Positions 54,557 to 62,978 of a stretch of 64,000 bases of DNA are shown here, one piece after another. The stretch is from Clitopilus passeckerianus. Lineage: Eukaryota > Basidiomycota > Agaricomycetes > Agaricales > Entolomataceae. The notes beneath the pieces were generated by a model that worked only from the letters and a program-made list of their open reading frames with translations, had not been told where the DNA came from and did not search any database. The first letter of the stretch is position 1. Every line of letters starts with the position of its first letter. Position numbers and translations under genes: made by a program. The DNA lies in assembly GCA_944990035.1 (NCBI GenBank), contig CALYLX010000115.1, positions 62,001 to 126,000 on the forward strand. The letters are read 5' to 3'.

Positions 54557-57500
54557 TCAGGTGAGTTTCTTCCTCTTTTTATACTCGGTGAGTATTTCCT
54601 TGGCGTTCCGCAGTTCCGACTCGGGCATCCATTCGTTGTCCGCTGATGGCCATCCCTTCCATTTTACGAGGTATCTGTGTCGCCCTTTGCCTTGTTTCTG
54701 ATGGGCCACAATTGCTTCTATTTCGTATTCTTCTATTCCGTCGATTTCGTCAGGTGGCGGTTTAGAGAAGCTGGGTCCATGCGCTTTGGTGGAGATGTAA
54801 CGGGTGAGAAGTGACGCGTGAATCACCGGGTGGATCTTCCATCGTCTTGGCAGGTCGAGTTTATAGGTCAGGTGTCCTTTTACCTCGAGTATCTTGAAGG
54901 GTCCTTCTCGTTTGGGTGCTAGTTTCTTGGAGATGTTTCCTTGATTGAGATTTGTGGCTTCTAACCACACCTTTTCTCCGACTTTGAATGGGGTGAACTG
55001 TCGTGTGATCTTCTCTGCCATGCGTTGCGCAGCAAGTGCATGTGCAGCATTTGCTTCATCACGTGCTAGCAGAAGTTCCTTGATCCGTTTGTCAACTGCG
55101 GGAATTTTGCTAGTGGGAGCAATTGATGGGAGTGCAGGTGGTTCGTATCCCATCATTAGGTAGAATGGGGTTCGTTTGGTGACAGAGTGTGTTCGGCTGT
55201 TGTAGGAGAATTCTAGAGTGGTAATCCATTTGGACCAGGATTCGGGGTTCTGTGCACAGAAGATGCGGAGATAGGCATCAATCTCCTGATTGATCCTTTC
55301 TGTTGCACCATCGGTTTGTGGGTGGTAGGCGGTGCTCATGTTGAGCTTGATTCCAAGGAGTCGTCCCATTTCTTGGAAAACTTTAGAGGCGAATTGAGGT
55401 CCTCTGTCTGAAATTCCTTTGTCGGGGAGTCCAAAGCGACGGTAAACGTTGTCAATGTAGGCGTTTGCAGTTCCTGTGGCGTCGATTTTCTTTGTGCAAG
55501 GGATGAAAATTGCCCCCTTCGTAGCTCCATGGTCGACCACGGCCATGATGCTATCGAAACCATCACTCTCTGGGAGATCCGTGTGAAAATTGTACGTCAC
55601 TAGCGAAAATGGCCTAGTGGTTTCGGATTTGATGGGCATTAATGGTGGAGCGGTGGGGTGGCGATTGATTTTCATTTGCTGGCACATTGCACAGCCCTGC
55701 ACAAAGTTCTTGATGAACACTGACATCCCTGGCCACCAGTAGTCCTTCCGGACTTTTTCCAGTGTCCCAAATTGTCCAGGGTGTCCTGCGCTGGGTAGAT
55801 CGTGATAACGTTGGACTATCTTCCTTCGGAGGTCTTCGTCATCTGGTACCACACACTTGTCCTTGTAGTACAAGATGCCATCGTCAAATTTCCAGTCTTC
55901 CAGGTTTGATCGGATTGGTGGGGGTCCGTCTTCTTTGGCGGTGCGAATGGCGTCAACAATCAGTTTGTCATTGACCATCTTGTGTACAATTTCGTCCTTT
56001 AGTTCAATGTCAACTGAGCGAAGGAAGAGCTTGTCGGGGAGGAGAATGATGTCTTCGTTGTCGGTGTCTTCACCTGGGATGTGGTCTGGTCGTCGAGATA
56101 GTGCGTCAGATTGTATCATCTTTGCACCAGGGGTGTGTACAAGTTTGATGTTAAACTGGGATAGCATCAAATTCCATCTTGCTTGTCGTCGGTTCAACTT
56201 CCGGGCTTCTCGGAAGTATGTGAGGTTTTTGTGATCGGATAGAATCACAACTGAATGTTGGGATCCATGGAAGTAGTGTCGCCAGGTTTCTAATGCGCGG
56301 ATAATGCCTAGAAGTTCTCGGTCATAGATTTCATAGTTCCGTTCTGTTTCCGAGAACAATTTAGATATGAAACCACATGGGTGCCATGATCCGTTGGCGT
56401 CACGTTGTTGTAGGACTGCTCCTGTTGCATGTTTTGAGGCGTCGCTTTCCACCACAAATGGCTTCGTGGTGTCAGGCATCAGCAACACAGGCGCTTCCAG
56501 GAATTTGTCTTTCAGGGTAGTGAAAGCTTTGTGACATTCATTGGTCCATTCCCACTTCTTGTCTTTCTTGGTGAGTTCGTTCAGCGGTTTGGCAATTTCC
56601 GCATATTTTCCGATGAACCTGCGGTAAAAGTTTCCGAATCCTAGGAATGATCGGACTTCCTTTACTGTAGTTGGCGTAGGCCAGTCGCGCATCCCTGCAA
56701 GTTTGACAGGGTCCATGGAGATCTTGTTTGGTTCAATGATGAACCCAAGGTATTCCACTCTTGTGGTGTCAAATTGGCATTTCTCTGCTTTGAGGTAGAG
56801 ATCGTTGTTTTGTAGTCTTTGTAAGACTCTGCGTGTGCGTTCTCGGTGTTTTTCTGGATCGTTGGAGAAGATGAGGATGTCGTCCATGTAGATGATGACC
56901 CATCCTTCGTCTATCATGTCTCGGAAAAGGTGGTTCATCATTGCTTGGAAGGTACCGGGTGAGTTCATTAGTCCAAAGAACATCACCATTGGTTCAAATA
57001 ACCCTCGGTTGGTCTTGAACGCTGCTTTCCATTGGTCACCATCTTTGATGCGGATGTTGTGATATCCCCATCGAATGTCGAGTTTGGTGAAGACAGTTGC
57101 TCCTTTGAGTTTATCGATGAGTTCGCTAGCCAGCGGTAAGGGGTAAGCGTTAGGTATTGTTCCTTCGTTGAGTCGTCGGTAATCCTGACATGGTCTCAGG
57201 GCTTCCGAGTCTTTCTTTGCAACAAAGAAGAACGGAGATGCTTGTGGGGAGTTGGATTCTCGGATGTATCCTTTGGCTAGATTTTCCTTGAGAAACTCGT
57301 CGAGTTTTTCTTGCTCTAAGGGGCTGAGCGGATAGACCTTGCAGTCTTTTGGCACGAAATCTGTCTTCAGATCTATGGCGTGATCCCAGGGTCGGCTTGG
57401 TGGGAATCGTTCGGATGCTGCTTTCTCAAAGACTTTTCTGTAGTCTTGAAGATAGTCGGGGATGATTTCGTCAAGGGATTTCTTTGGTTCCTTATCTTCT

Positions 57501-58291
57501 CGTTTATGTTCCAGAGCTTGCGAAATTGATGTTTTCGCACGTATCCACACCTGCTGTGTGTGGTGTCTGGTTGCTGGATGGTGTGTTACCACCGTCTGTC
57601 GTATTGTGGTAGTTGGCCTGATTGGCCCGTACACAAGGTAATCCTTTGTGTGTTCCTGCGTAAGTGGGGGTTCCTCTTTGGTGAATATTCCGACTGCCGG
57701 TTCGTTCTGGCAGTATGCGATGAGAAAATCTTCATTGATCTCTTCTCCTTCTTCGACTATTCGGAAATAGTCGCTAAGTCCTTCTGATTTTCCGGGATTC
57801 TCTTCGGAACAATCAGGTGCTGGGGTAGGTGGCGTGTTTTCCTCTAGTAGTTGTTCTCGGATGGCTCTCATCCGCTTGATGTCTACTGCTCGCATCAATG
57901 TTTGCGACAGTCGTTGGGTAATGCGTGATTCGTCGATTTCGAGTGTGCCGTCGCTCCACGATATGATTGGATCTACCCGTTTTAGCCAGGGTAATCCAAA
58001 AATCAGGTGGTCTTTCCCGAGTCCAGTGACAAAGCATCTTTCCTTGATGATGGCTGTCCCTATCTTGGCAATGACCCAGGTAAAGTGGGTAATAGTTCCT
58101 TGTTTGTTCAGGGTGCCATCAACGTTTCGTGCTGTAATCGGTTGTCGGAGTGGGAGTAGCGGGAGGTGATGTGTCTTGGCAAAGACGGAGTCGATAAATG
58201 ACCCTTGCGCTCCAGAGTCAATGAGAGCTTTTGTGCCGGCGATTGTTGTATTTCCATCTAGGGGGTCTTGTAGAGAGATTGGGATACGCAT
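54557..58291 (-). CDS. pol polyprotein (PR-RT-RNaseH-IN-chromodomain), 1244 aa
   Basis: Open throughout. Protease LIDSGAQGS (D25-S26-G27). RT with QDYRRLN and YMDDILIF (468-471). RNase H with SDASKHATG (D617). Integrase HHCC zinc motif (H830, H837, C867, C870). The DDE core has D962 (GISDRGPQF) and E998 (TDGATERI), spaced 35 residues apart as expected, but the first acidic residue is Asn (N901, VTYNFHTDLP; codon AAT at 55589-55591) where copy A has Asp. A C-terminal chromodomain (YEIEAIVAHQ to YLVKWKGWPSADNEW) would direct integration to modified chromatin. The pol frame is open 90 nt further upstream to the gag stop, so the ATG at 58291 may not be used. Confidence 0.95.
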   Translation of the reverse strand: MRIPISLQDPLDGNTTIAGTKALIDSGAQGSFIDSVFAKTHHLPLLPLRQPITARNVDGTLNKQGTITHFTWVIAKIGTAIIKERCFVTGLGKDHLIFGLPWLKRVDPIISWSDGTLEIDESRITQRLSQTLMRAVDIKRMRAIREQLLEENTPPTPAPDCSEENPGKSEGLSDYFRIVEEGEEINEDFLIAYCQNEPAVGIFTKEEPPLTQEHTKDYLVYGPIRPTTTIRQTVVTHHPATRHHTQQVWIRAKTSISQALEHKREDKEPKKSLDEIIPDYLQDYRKVFEKAASERFPPSRPWDHAIDLKTDFVPKDCKVYPLSPLEQEKLDEFLKENLAKGYIRESNSPQASPFFFVAKKDSEALRPCQDYRRLNEGTIPNAYPLPLASELIDKLKGATVFTKLDIRWGYHNIRIKDGDQWKAAFKTNRGLFEPMVMFFGLMNSPGTFQAMMNHLFRDMIDEGWVIIYMDDILIFSNDPEKHRERTRRVLQRLQNNDLYLKAEKCQFDTTRVEYLGFIIEPNKISMDPVKLAGMRDWPTPTTVKEVRSFLGFGNFYRRFIGKYAEIAKPLNELTKKDKKWEWTNECHKAFTTLKDKFLEAPVLLMPDTTKPFVVESDASKHATGAVLQQRDANGSWHPCGFISKLFSETERNYEIYDRELLGIIRALETWRHYFHGSQHSVVILSDHKNLTYFREARKLNRRQARWNLMLSQFNIKLVHTPGAKMIQSDALSRRPDHIPGEDTDNEDIILLPDKLFLRSVDIELKDEIVHKMVNDKLIVDAIRTAKEDGPPPIRSNLEDWKFDDGILYYKDKCVVPDDEDLRRKIVQRYHDLPSAGHPGQFGTLEKVRKDYWWPGMSVFIKNFVQGCAMCQQMKINRHPTAPPLMPIKSETTRPFSLVTYNFHTDLPESDGFDSIMAVVDHGATKGAIFIPCTKKIDATGTANAYIDNVYRRFGLPDKGISDRGPQFASKVFQEMGRLLGIKLNMSTAYHPQTDGATERINQEIDAYLRIFCAQNPESWSKWITTLEFSYNSRTHSVTKRTPFYLMMGYEPPALPSIAPTSKIPAVDKRIKELLLARDEANAAHALAAQRMAEKITRQFTPFKVGEKVWLEATNLNQGNISKKLAPKREGPFKILEVKGHLTYKLDLPRRWKIHPVIHASLLTRYISTKAHGPSFSKPPPDEIDGIEEYEIEAIVAHQKQGKGRHRYLVKWKGWPSADNEWMPESELRNAKEILTEYKKRKKLT

Positions 58292-58380
58292 AGATTCAGC
58301 ATAAAAATCAGTAGCTACAAGTACACTGGAAATATCAATCGGGCGAGGAAGTACTGACGTCGGCTTTGCAGTCTTCCTCT

Positions 58381-59310
58381 TTAAAAACCCTCAGCCTCTG
58401 CTTCGGTGTAGAATTCAGCGGCTTCTTCTTGGGGCATGTCAGCTAGGACTGCTCTGACATATTTGATCAACTCGGCTCCCTTCTCAGGTTTCTTGTGGAA
58501 TCGGCTGTCGTTGTTGCTAGGGTAGGTTCTTCCAAAACTCTTCCTTTGAAGACATTGTTGGATCGTGTGACCTTTCTTGGAGCAATAGTAGCACAAGTTG
58601 TTCTTCTTGTGATGTTCTCTTTCCTCCTGGGTGAGGCGGCGTTTGGGTGGATCAGTGGTGAAACGATCAACATCCATAGCCATTGGGTCTCGGGCACCGG
58701 TAGGTGTTTTGTAAGCACCTTTGACCATATCAGATGTCTTGATGATACGGGTATGTCCCATGATTGTCTTGGCACGTCGCCAGTTGTTGTCAAACTGGAC
58801 GGCTTTCTTGACCCAATCGTTGAATGTGGTAGGAGGGGAATCGGAAAAGAGAATTTTCTCTCGGAGTTTGGGGGTAAGTCCTTCCATGAAGATCTCGATC
58901 TTTGCAGTGTCACCGCTGAGATCAGTTCGTGCAAGAATATTCTTGAAGACGGTGACAAATTCGTCAGCTGTCCCATCCTGTCGTAAGGCTTTGAGTTGGA
59001 GAAGTGCGGCAGCTTTGTCGTCGGTAGGGGAAAAGGCTTCTTTGAATTGGCTGATAAATTCAGCGTAGGTGGCTTTCCTTTCAGCTGCTGAATATTTATC
59101 GTGAAATTCTAATCCCCATGCTGCTGCAGTTCCTTCTTTGAGGAAGGATAGGGCGATGCGAATCTTCTTGTCATCTTCGAGTTGGTTGAGGTTGTTTAGG
59201 ATGAGGTAGTCTTCAAGTTCCTGAATGAACTTTCTGGTCTTGGATCGGTCTCCGGAGAACGTTTGGGGTTTGGCTCCAATGTCCTTCTTGTTGTTGTTGT
59301 CTTGTGACAT
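58381..59310 (-). CDS. gag of copy B
   Basis: First in-frame ATG at 59310 (MSQDNNNKK), 310 codons including the stop. The structural protein has a retrotransposon-gag helical domain and one CCHC knuckle (CYYCSKKGHTIQQC, about 58563-58604). Upstream the same frame stays open, without any ATG, for about 180 codons to near the PBS, including a Glu-rich stretch (residues EEEEEE just before). The stop TAA (58381-58383) sits in a run TTTTTAAA where the -1 frame enters pol. Confidence 0.85.
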   Translation of the reverse strand: MSQDNNNKKDIGAKPQTFSGDRSKTRKFIQELEDYLILNNLNQLEDDKKIRIALSFLKEGTAAAWGLEFHDKYSAAERKATYAEFISQFKEAFSPTDDKAAALLQLKALRQDGTADEFVTVFKNILARTDLSGDTAKIEIFMEGLTPKLREKILFSDSPPTTFNDWVKKAVQFDNNWRRAKTIMGHTRIIKTSDMVKGAYKTPTGARDPMAMDVDRFTTDPPKRRLTQEEREHHKKNNLCYYCSKKGHTIQQCLQRKSFGRTYPSNNDSRFHKKPEKGAELIKYVRAVLADMPQEEAAEFYTEAEAEGF

Positions 59311-59860
59311 TTCGTAGTCGAAATCGAAGTCGGTCTCTGGTTCAATTGTTTCTGCACTGGGGCGCTCCTCTGGCTCAGCTGTGGGGCTCTCCTCTAGCTG
59401 TTGTTGTACTTGGTGTTCTTCTTCTTCCTCTTCGGGCAAGACAGAAGTGCTGGTAGACGGGACTAGTGATGGGTTCCTGAATATTGCTGTGAGTAATGGT
59501 GCGAAGCGTCGCTGTTCCTCCTCGTCTACTTCAATGTCGTGTTCTCGTTGAGCTCGGACAATAGCAGGGGTCTTATGAGGTCGTTCAGGGGTAGGGAAGT
59601 CTAGAGCGTGGAAGTGTCTGTTTTCAACGGCAACGGTGGTGAATGTGAATTTGCCAAGGGAGAGAGAGGCGTAGCACCAGCGGTTATTGTTGTGATTAAA
59701 ACCGCAGTAGCTTCCGTTGGTGAACTTGTAGACGTTGTTGGTTCCTTCTACTAGAGTGGTATTTCGTGGCGGGTGGTCTGCCCTGTGTACGACCGTGGTG
59801 ACTGAGTGGTAGCCGCAACGGCAATCGGCCTGTTGCGTGCTTCTGCTGTGTTGTCGTGGG
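59311..59860 (-). other. ATG-less open leader in frame with gag
   Basis: About 180 codons, in frame with gag and free of stops in both copies, but with no Met codon. Encoded peptide features include a Cys-rich DCRCGYH, a YCGFNHNNNRWCY stretch, and then an acidic Glu-rich run. It could be a non-AUG-initiated N-terminus of Gag, or be joined by splicing to an AUG in the LTR; or it could be an untranslated leader that is open by chance. Confidence 0.4.
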
Positions 59861-59895
59861 GTGGGCCTGCGCTAACAATGAGCGGGCCTTCTGAA

Positions 59896-59906
59896 CAGCT
59901 TGACCT
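59896..59906 (-). other. Primer-binding site (self-priming type), copy B
   Basis: AGGTCAAGCTG on the minus strand, complementary to the LTR segment at 60078-60088, as in copy A. Confidence 0.7.
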
Positions 59907-59908
59907 TT

Positions 59909-60393
59909 TGTTAAGGCAGAGCCTAACAACTTAGGTAATACTGTTTACGCTCGATGTCTTTGATAAACAAAGACAGAGATTTGTCAGCAGCTGCGGCTGT
60001 ACTGACGACCTGGTGAGATTGACAAAGCAAGGGACTTAAAGGCGAAGTAGAGAACTAAGCAGTTAGGTAGATTGCCTAGGTCAAGCTGAGGAGCCTTGAC
60101 CAAATGGTACAGGTTTATATACCTATCTAGTAGTTCTAAATATAGCACATGCGCAGCATGCTGAGTAAGTAATGAGTCATGCGCAGCATGATGAGTAAGT
60201 ACATGAGTCAGTATGACTCAATGCGAGTCAGAAAGAGTCAGATAAGGTATAAGTCTCTCACGATCGTGAGAGATGCGGAGTAAGCATGGAAAAAGATGAA
60301 AAATGCGCAGTGATGCGCAGCATATGTGAGTAATCGTGCATAGGTAAGCGGGCCGGGGTATGTAAGGAGAAACATGTAAGCAAAATCATAACA
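59909..60393 (-). repeat. 5' LTR of copy B
   Basis: 485 bp. The predicted transcription start is at 60088, with a TATA box at 60115-60122 and bZIP-type sites at 60172-60180, 60204-60210 and 60214-60220, in the same layout as copy A. Confidence 0.95.
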
Positions 60394-60398
60394 CCCGA

Positions 60399-62223
60399 CA
60401 ACGCTCCATGTTGATCAGAACGGCGTGAAGCACTTCCGCTTTCTTGTCCCGAAGTTCCACCTTCCCGCTCATATCGTCGCATGCCAAATCGTCTACTCCT
60501 TCAACTACAACCGCTATGTTGGTCGCACCGAGGGTGAGGCTCCGGAGCGTGGATGGTCTTATATCAATGGGATGGCACCAAGTACGCGGGAAATGGGTCC
60601 CGGGTCCCGTCGAGATACTCTTGATGATCTTTTTGGTGACTGGAACTGGCGAAAAACCACGTCCTTATGTGCGTATAAGCTTCTAATGTCTATTTTCTAG
60701 ACTTCTGACGGCAATATACATAGATCTCTCCCTGAAAAAGGCCCTTGCAGAGGCTGAAGAGGAATATGGGAAACATCGGCAGTACCTGGAAGACTATGAA
60801 GAATCAGACGATATGACTCAGGAGTTAAAAACCCGCTGGATGTCGGCTCTTGAGGCATGGGAGAGTGATCATTCGCAGCCTAATCCATTTGAGAAGACCT
60901 TCAGCCGTGAGTGCCCTACCTGCTACCTATCTTCAACATATTGCTCACTGCAGGTATGATATATTAGTTCAACACAACGTTGAAATTCGGAAAGCGGCGC
61001 TAGAGGAAGAGGAAAAGAACAAGAATGAGTGGATGGCGTTTACGGCCCATGAGGGTGTTTCAGCGAGCCAGCTGATAAGTATTGGACTGGACCTGGAGGA
61101 ACAGCAGTACGTATGAAAATTTGAACCCCAATTCCGTGTCTCTAAGCCTTCTCCCTCTACTAGGCAAAGATTAACCCGCGACATCGGCAAAAATACAACA
61201 AATGCGCCCATGGAGAAGCTCAAGCTCCAAGTCCGTGAAAACAACCTCGATCGCGACATCGAAGCCTGGACTGAAATTCAGCACTCATACATTTCTCCAA
61301 TCCGCATCCTACGCTCCCGCGAGGATCCAACGCAGGATGTACGCGCCTCTGATTTCGAGCTTTATCTACCCTCTGCGTTACCCTCTTCTATTTCATGCGA
61401 TCAGCGCTTGTATGAGATCGAATGGCACTACCGTAACCGTCAAGCCAAAGATGCCCTCGAGAACCTGCGCCTGTCTCTTCATGTTCGCTCCTTTCTCCTC
61501 ATCGACAAAAAGCGAAACCTCCGAGGTCAGGTACAAACAACACGGTCGTTAAGCACTCTCAAAACAGTAGAGCAACGCATACAATTCGCGGCAGCCACAT
61601 ACCGCCTCGCACGTCTCGCCCTCGGCAAATTAGCGACTCGACTAGGTTACATTGATTGGCAGGGCAAATACCAGGAGCTCAGGGACGAAGACATACGGCC
61701 ACTTGGCGACCCCGACAAGGAGGAACCGATGTTCGCGGTGTCAGCAGCAGGTGGCGGTCGCCAGCTTGTCCCCTCTGAAGGCAGGCGGACCAACTCATGG
61801 ATTTGGCGGGATCTTGGTGAACTCGATCTCCGAGAAGAATCTATTTACCTTGAAGGTATTTTCTCTTTTTTTTTATTAGTACAAACTCTCACATTCATCT
61901 CAGATGTTCGCATAGAATGGTGCAAGGCCAAAGCAAGGGTTGACCGGTGGCATGAGGAGATTCGCTTACTTCGCGAGGAGATGCGTCGGGTGAAGGAATT
62001 TTTTTCGAGTCGTGCTTCTCGCTGGGAGAAGATATCTGGGGCTACTACCAAGCAAGATGAAGCCGCAAAGGACGGTATGAGAGCGTATGCCTTGCAGCAA
62101 GCTAACATGTTCCTTGAGATGCGTCAGCTGTGTGAAACGTGGTGGGCATACAGACCTGACCCTTCAATACCGCGCCCTGGTCGACCGAAGAAGCGGTCTA
62201 TAAATGCAGTTATAGTTGCATAG
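60399..62223 (+). pseudogene. KDZ transposase, catalytic and C-terminal part
   Basis: Resumes in frame directly after the cccga duplication. KHFRFLVPKFHLPAH, SFNYNRYVGRTEGEAPERGW and REMGPGSRRDTLDDLFGDWNW are the conserved KDZ core, carrying candidate catalytic acidic residues. Introns follow at about 60674-60728 and 61109-61164; a 48-nt one (61855-61902) has the frame open through it. One junction (about 60911-60955) could not be closed in frame, so a small lesion may exist. The C-terminal about 330 residues are helical and charged (KTVEQRIQFAAATYRL, DVRIEWCKAKARVDRW) and end with a basic PGRPKKRS before the stop at 62223. Confidence 0.8.
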
Positions 62224-62460
62224 CCACTCAATTTTGTAGTAAAAAGAATTATATCATACTTCATTACGAGTGTATATCAGTGTGCCAAGCACAGTAGCTT
62301 AGAATAGCACAGTGAATATGTGATATGCCCAAATAGTCAATACGGCGGTCGATACTGATTGACCTGTGAGCGTATCCCAATATAGAAGTACGGCGGCATC
62401 GTCTGAGGCAACGAGGAAGAAGCAGACACAGCGCGTGTGAAGGATTGCTTGCAGGGGCGG
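62224..62460. other. 3' flank of KDZ transposase
   Basis: Non-coding. Short frames only. Confidence 0.35.
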
Positions 62461-62469
62461 AGGTAGCTT

Positions 62470-62655
62470 CTAGTTGAGGTGGTAAGTGCACCTGATACGC
62501 TCTGATAAGAGAAGGAGGTGCACACAGCGTCTCTAATATGAGATGATTGATGCACATCATCATCTCTAATTAGAGTCTGTGTTGCATCGATGTCTGATCT
62601 CTATTTGAGGATATTGTGCACCTATCTGACAATACGTGGTGCAACAGTTGTGTTG
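62470..62655 (-). repeat. Right subterminal region of KDZ element (GTGCAC motifs, inverted ATTAGAG)
   Basis: Contains gtgcacc, ggtgcac, atgcacat, gtgcacc and gtgcaac, and the 12-bp palindrome CTCTAATTAGAG (62564-62575). Its reverse complement matches the left end (44168-44237) imperfectly. Confidence 0.55.
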
Positions 62656-62978
62656 GGTTTGCATTAGGATTCCCCTAATCCAGGATGGCACCAAACAATC
62701 CCTGCGTAGCTCGATACCGACCTGCCTCAAGAGTTCTGGAGCCTTCAGAGAATCAACGGCATTCCCACAACGTCCACCCACACTCAAGAATTACGTGCGC
62801 ATCGCCGAGTAGATCTATGTCATTCGGTCCTAACACTGATGAGTCTGGGTTTCAAAGTCAATATGTTGGCATTGACATCCACGTGCGACTGCTATGAGTC
62901 ACCTTTTGTCCAGCTTATAAAATGGGACGTGACTTTTCTCCTGTACCATCACCGTTTAAGCTACTCCTACGGGCTGCT
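62656..62978. other. Upstream region of second F-box gene
   Basis: No separate gene is supported. It presumably contains the promoter. Confidence 0.35.

Larger units (their letters stand above)
53131..60393 (-). mobile_element. Ty3/gypsy chromovirus, copy B (open frames, integrase Asp changed)
   Basis: 7263 bp with 485-bp LTRs that look identical, flanked by a perfect 5-bp duplication cccga (53126-53130 and 60394-60398). Minus-strand order: gag, pol, ORF3. All three frames are open. It differs from copy A by three LTR substitutions, three indels and scattered point changes. Inserted in the KDZ transposase gene. Confidence 0.95.
44168..62600 (+). mobile_element. KDZ-type DNA transposon carrying four genes and a nested retroelement
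   Basis: The inner limits are a KDZ transposase gene and three other genes. Near both ends lie inverted A/T-rich segments: left TCTAATTAGA (44180-44189) within tgcaagaatgattt...agagac, right CTCTAATTAGAG (62564-62575). The right end, reverse-complemented, matches the left imperfectly over about 70 bp. TGCACC/GTGCAC-rich patches lie inside both ends (45264-45512 and 62470-62650). Without the nested Ty3/gypsy copy B the element would be about 11.2 kb. Exact termini and target duplication were not determined. Confidence 0.6.

Noticed and set aside
54081..54701. 206-codon plus-strand frame across ORF3 and the pol end of copy B
   Set aside because: It is antisense to the well-supported ORF3 and chromodomain frames, lacks motifs and is not open in copy A.
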